NCBI GenBank assembly: GCA_947589175.1
Contig: CANPZR010000164.1
Span: forward strand, 1 to 6,013
DNA: 6,013 nt
Direction of reading: 5' to 3'
Source of the DNA: an uncultured Lachnospiraceae bacterium
Lineage (GTDB): Bacteria > Bacillota > Clostridia > Lachnospirales > Lachnospiraceae
The notes under the pieces were generated by a model, which had not been told where the DNA came from, ran no database searches, and worked only from the letters and a program-made list of their open reading frames with translations. Shown one piece after another: positions 5,088 to 6,013 of this stretch (the stretch's first letter is position 1; every line of letters begins with the position of its first letter). The position numbers and the translations under genes were made by a program.

Positions 5088-5426
5088 TCAGCTCCATCCT
5101 ATCCTTTTCCCGCACCGAGGACAGTGGGAGTGGTATGACTGAACGCGGCCACTGCAGGCCGGACACAGCCAGACTCCGTTTTTGTGCTTTGGCTTGTCCT
5201 GAAGCTCATATTTAGAGTGCATATTCCGATACTGCTTTACGAGTGACTGGTAATCATGAAGGACATCGAGTACCGTGTCGAAGTCAGTGCATCCCTCTCC
5301 GGCCATAGCGGCCAGGATACGGATGGACTCTGCCAATGCCTCGGCCTTTTTGGTCCGGGCGTCCATGGCTTTGTGAAGCTCACTCAGCTCGATGATCACA
5401 TCTTTAAGTGGCATTGGGTCAGGCAT
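5088..5426 (-). CDS. Small hypothetical protein with C-terminal zinc ribbon
   Basis: The protein has 112 residues. Residues 6-75 are predicted mostly helical (LKDVIIELSELHKAMDARTK, then a second pair of helices around 48-75), and residues 85-112 form a compact zinc ribbon with two CxxC pairs (Cys88/Cys91 and Cys102/Cys105) ending in CGKRIGWS. The ribbon probably holds one zinc ion and may contact nucleic acid or a partner protein; no family is recognised. The start at 5426 is chosen because GGGAGG lies eight bases upstream and because it overlaps the previous stop by eight bases. A longer in-frame start at 5498 would have no ribosome site and would add a Ser-rich stretch that is only the upstream gene read out of frame. 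It is the first of two neighbouring genes ending in zinc ribbons. Confidence 0.75.
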   Translation of the reverse strand: MPDPMPLKDVIIELSELHKAMDARTKKAEALAESIRILAAMAGEGCTDFDTVLDVLHDYQSLVKQYRNMHSKYELQDKPKHKNGVWLCPACSGRVQSYHSHCPRCGKRIGWS

Positions 5427-5670
5427 GATTTGTTCCTCCCGAATGGTGGAGCTGCTTGATGACTTTAATTGCTTTGTCTGTGGTCCCGTACCCGGCATCC
5501 TTCAATGCTTGAAGTATTGCGCAGGCGCATCTTAGCGACTCAACATCTTTTGCTCCAAACCCATCACACGTTTCCCCGCCCTCATCCTCGACCTCGTCGG
5601 CGATGCTCTCGGCTATCTCGGCCAGATCCCCCAAAACGGAGACTAATTTTTTGTTCTTAAAATTCAACAT
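5419..5670 (-). CDS. Small acidic hypothetical protein
   Basis: The protein has 83 residues: a basic N-terminus (MLNFKNKKLV), a helix with LGDLAEIAESIADEVEDEGG (13-32) that is strongly acidic, a short cysteine-bearing stretch (Cys35, Cys48, Cys50) and two helices (42-58, 64-75) ending in HHSGGTNHA. No family is recognised. The start at 5670 follows AAAGGA at seven bases; a longer start at 5715 lacks a ribosome site and would lie wholly inside the preceding helicase frame. It overlaps the preceding stop by seven bases and the following start by eight. Its size and operon position suggest an accessory protein of the element; nothing more can be said. Confidence 0.65.
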   Translation of the reverse strand: MLNFKNKKLVSVLGDLAEIAESIADEVEDEGGETCDGFGAKDVESLRCACAILQALKDAGYGTTDKAIKVIKQLHHSGGTNHA

Positions 5671-6013
5671 CTTCCAATCCTTTCTGCACTTACCCATCCG
5701 AAAACGATAAGGCACATATTGGCGGCCTTCGTCTGGTGAGCATATAAGGGCATTTTCACCGGGTAGGCCACGAGTGGCTTCGGATCCGGATTGACCCGCT
5801 CCCGGTCCACCGCATCCTGGACGGCGTGAAGCTTGGCCCGATACTCCGCGATCCCCGGAGGGAGCTGGACGATGCTGGCGAGCTTGTCCAACAACTCCAT
5901 GTCGGCTGTCCCGATGAGCAGTTGGCTCTTTTTATCCCAGCGGAGCTTGTTCCATGACTTCATTATGGCAAACTGGACGTTATCGGCCTCCTTAATCAGG
6001 AGGGTATTGCCCT
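5664..6013 (-). pseudogene. SNF2-type helicase, N-terminal region only (enters from right edge, truncated)
   Basis: The frame is open from the right edge, so the start lies outside the window; a methionine at 5963 is probably internal, because the residues before it (NTLLIKEADNVQFAIMKSWN) read as continuous protein. About 95 residues form a pre-domain with a WNKLRWDKKSQLL strand-turn pattern typical of the region before the motor in phage and element SNF2-like helicases. It ends in MPLYAHQTKAANMCLIVFGW (about 5694-5753), the Q-motif-like helix that opens the first RecA domain. Walker A (GxGKT) should follow within a few tens of residues and is absent: the frame stops at 5664 after VSAERIGRC, which overlaps the next gene's ribosome site and start. 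The motor is missing, so no helicase activity is possible. I infer a deletion or recombination near 5695. An alternative is a natural stand-alone DNA-binding version of the N-terminal domain. Confidence 0.65.

Noticed and set aside
5427..5498. A longer start for the small zinc-ribbon gene
   Set aside because: There is no ribosome site at 5498, and the added Ser-rich residues come from the upstream gene read out of frame, while GGGAGG fits the start at 5426.
5671..5715. A longer start for the small acidic gene
   Set aside because: It lies inside the helicase frame without a ribosome site; AAAGGA fits the start at 5670.

Overview
The window is GC-rich and codes almost entirely on the minus strand, apart from one short inverted gene fragment and one probable plus-strand small RNA. 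Ribosome sites are strong (GGAGG or AAAGGAG type), genes are tightly packed or overlapping, and the families (PcfK-like, PcfJ-like, DUF3102, DUF4406, a phage-type C5 DNA methyltransferase, a SNF2-type helicase fragment, a DUF927 fragment) suggest the accessory or replication region of a mobile element, either an integrative/conjugative element or a prophage. The likely host is a GC-rich Firmicute of the class Clostridia. This host call is an inference from gene content and ribosome sites; no host marker gene is present.

Reading in the direction of transcription, right to left: a SNF2-like helicase enters from the right edge but stops just after its first helicase helix (5664-6013). It overlaps a small acidic hypothetical gene (5419-5670), which overlaps a small helical protein with a C-terminal zinc ribbon (5088-5426). 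A 70-base gap with an inverted repeat leads to a DUF4406 protein with two C-terminal zinc ribbons (4274-5017). A 120-base gap (4154-4273) separates it from pcfK-like (3782-4153), which is followed closely by pcfJ-like (2024-3766), a DUF3102/coiled-coil protein (837-2027), a small gene broken in two (263-834), and the first 90 residues of a cytosine-C5 DNA methyltransferase running off the left edge (1-270).

Two places do not fit an ordinary operon. First, the 120-base gap before pcfK holds, on the opposite strand, a promoter with a perfect extended -10 (TGT-TATAAT) and a TTG-containing -35 at 17-base spacing. About 35 bases after the predicted start there is a strong intrinsic terminator, whose stem uses G-U pairs that work only in the plus-strand RNA. 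Together they bound a putative ~70-base RNA antisense to the pcfK leader.

Second, the small gene between DUF3102 and the methyltransferase is interrupted by about 345 bases of a DUF927 (phage/element primase-helicase-like ATPase) domain in the opposite orientation. With the cut-off helicase at the right edge, two replication-type ATPase genes are broken here. That could mean decay, recombination between elements, or an assembly chimera.

Functional linkage: PcfK-like and PcfJ-like genes are commonly paired in conjugative plasmids (named from Enterococcus pCF10) and related elements, and here they continue into DUF3102 with a 4-base ATGA overlap, so the three are probably co-translated. The methyltransferase probably protects or marks the element's DNA. 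The biochemical roles of PcfK, PcfJ, DUF3102 and DUF4406 in such elements are not settled.
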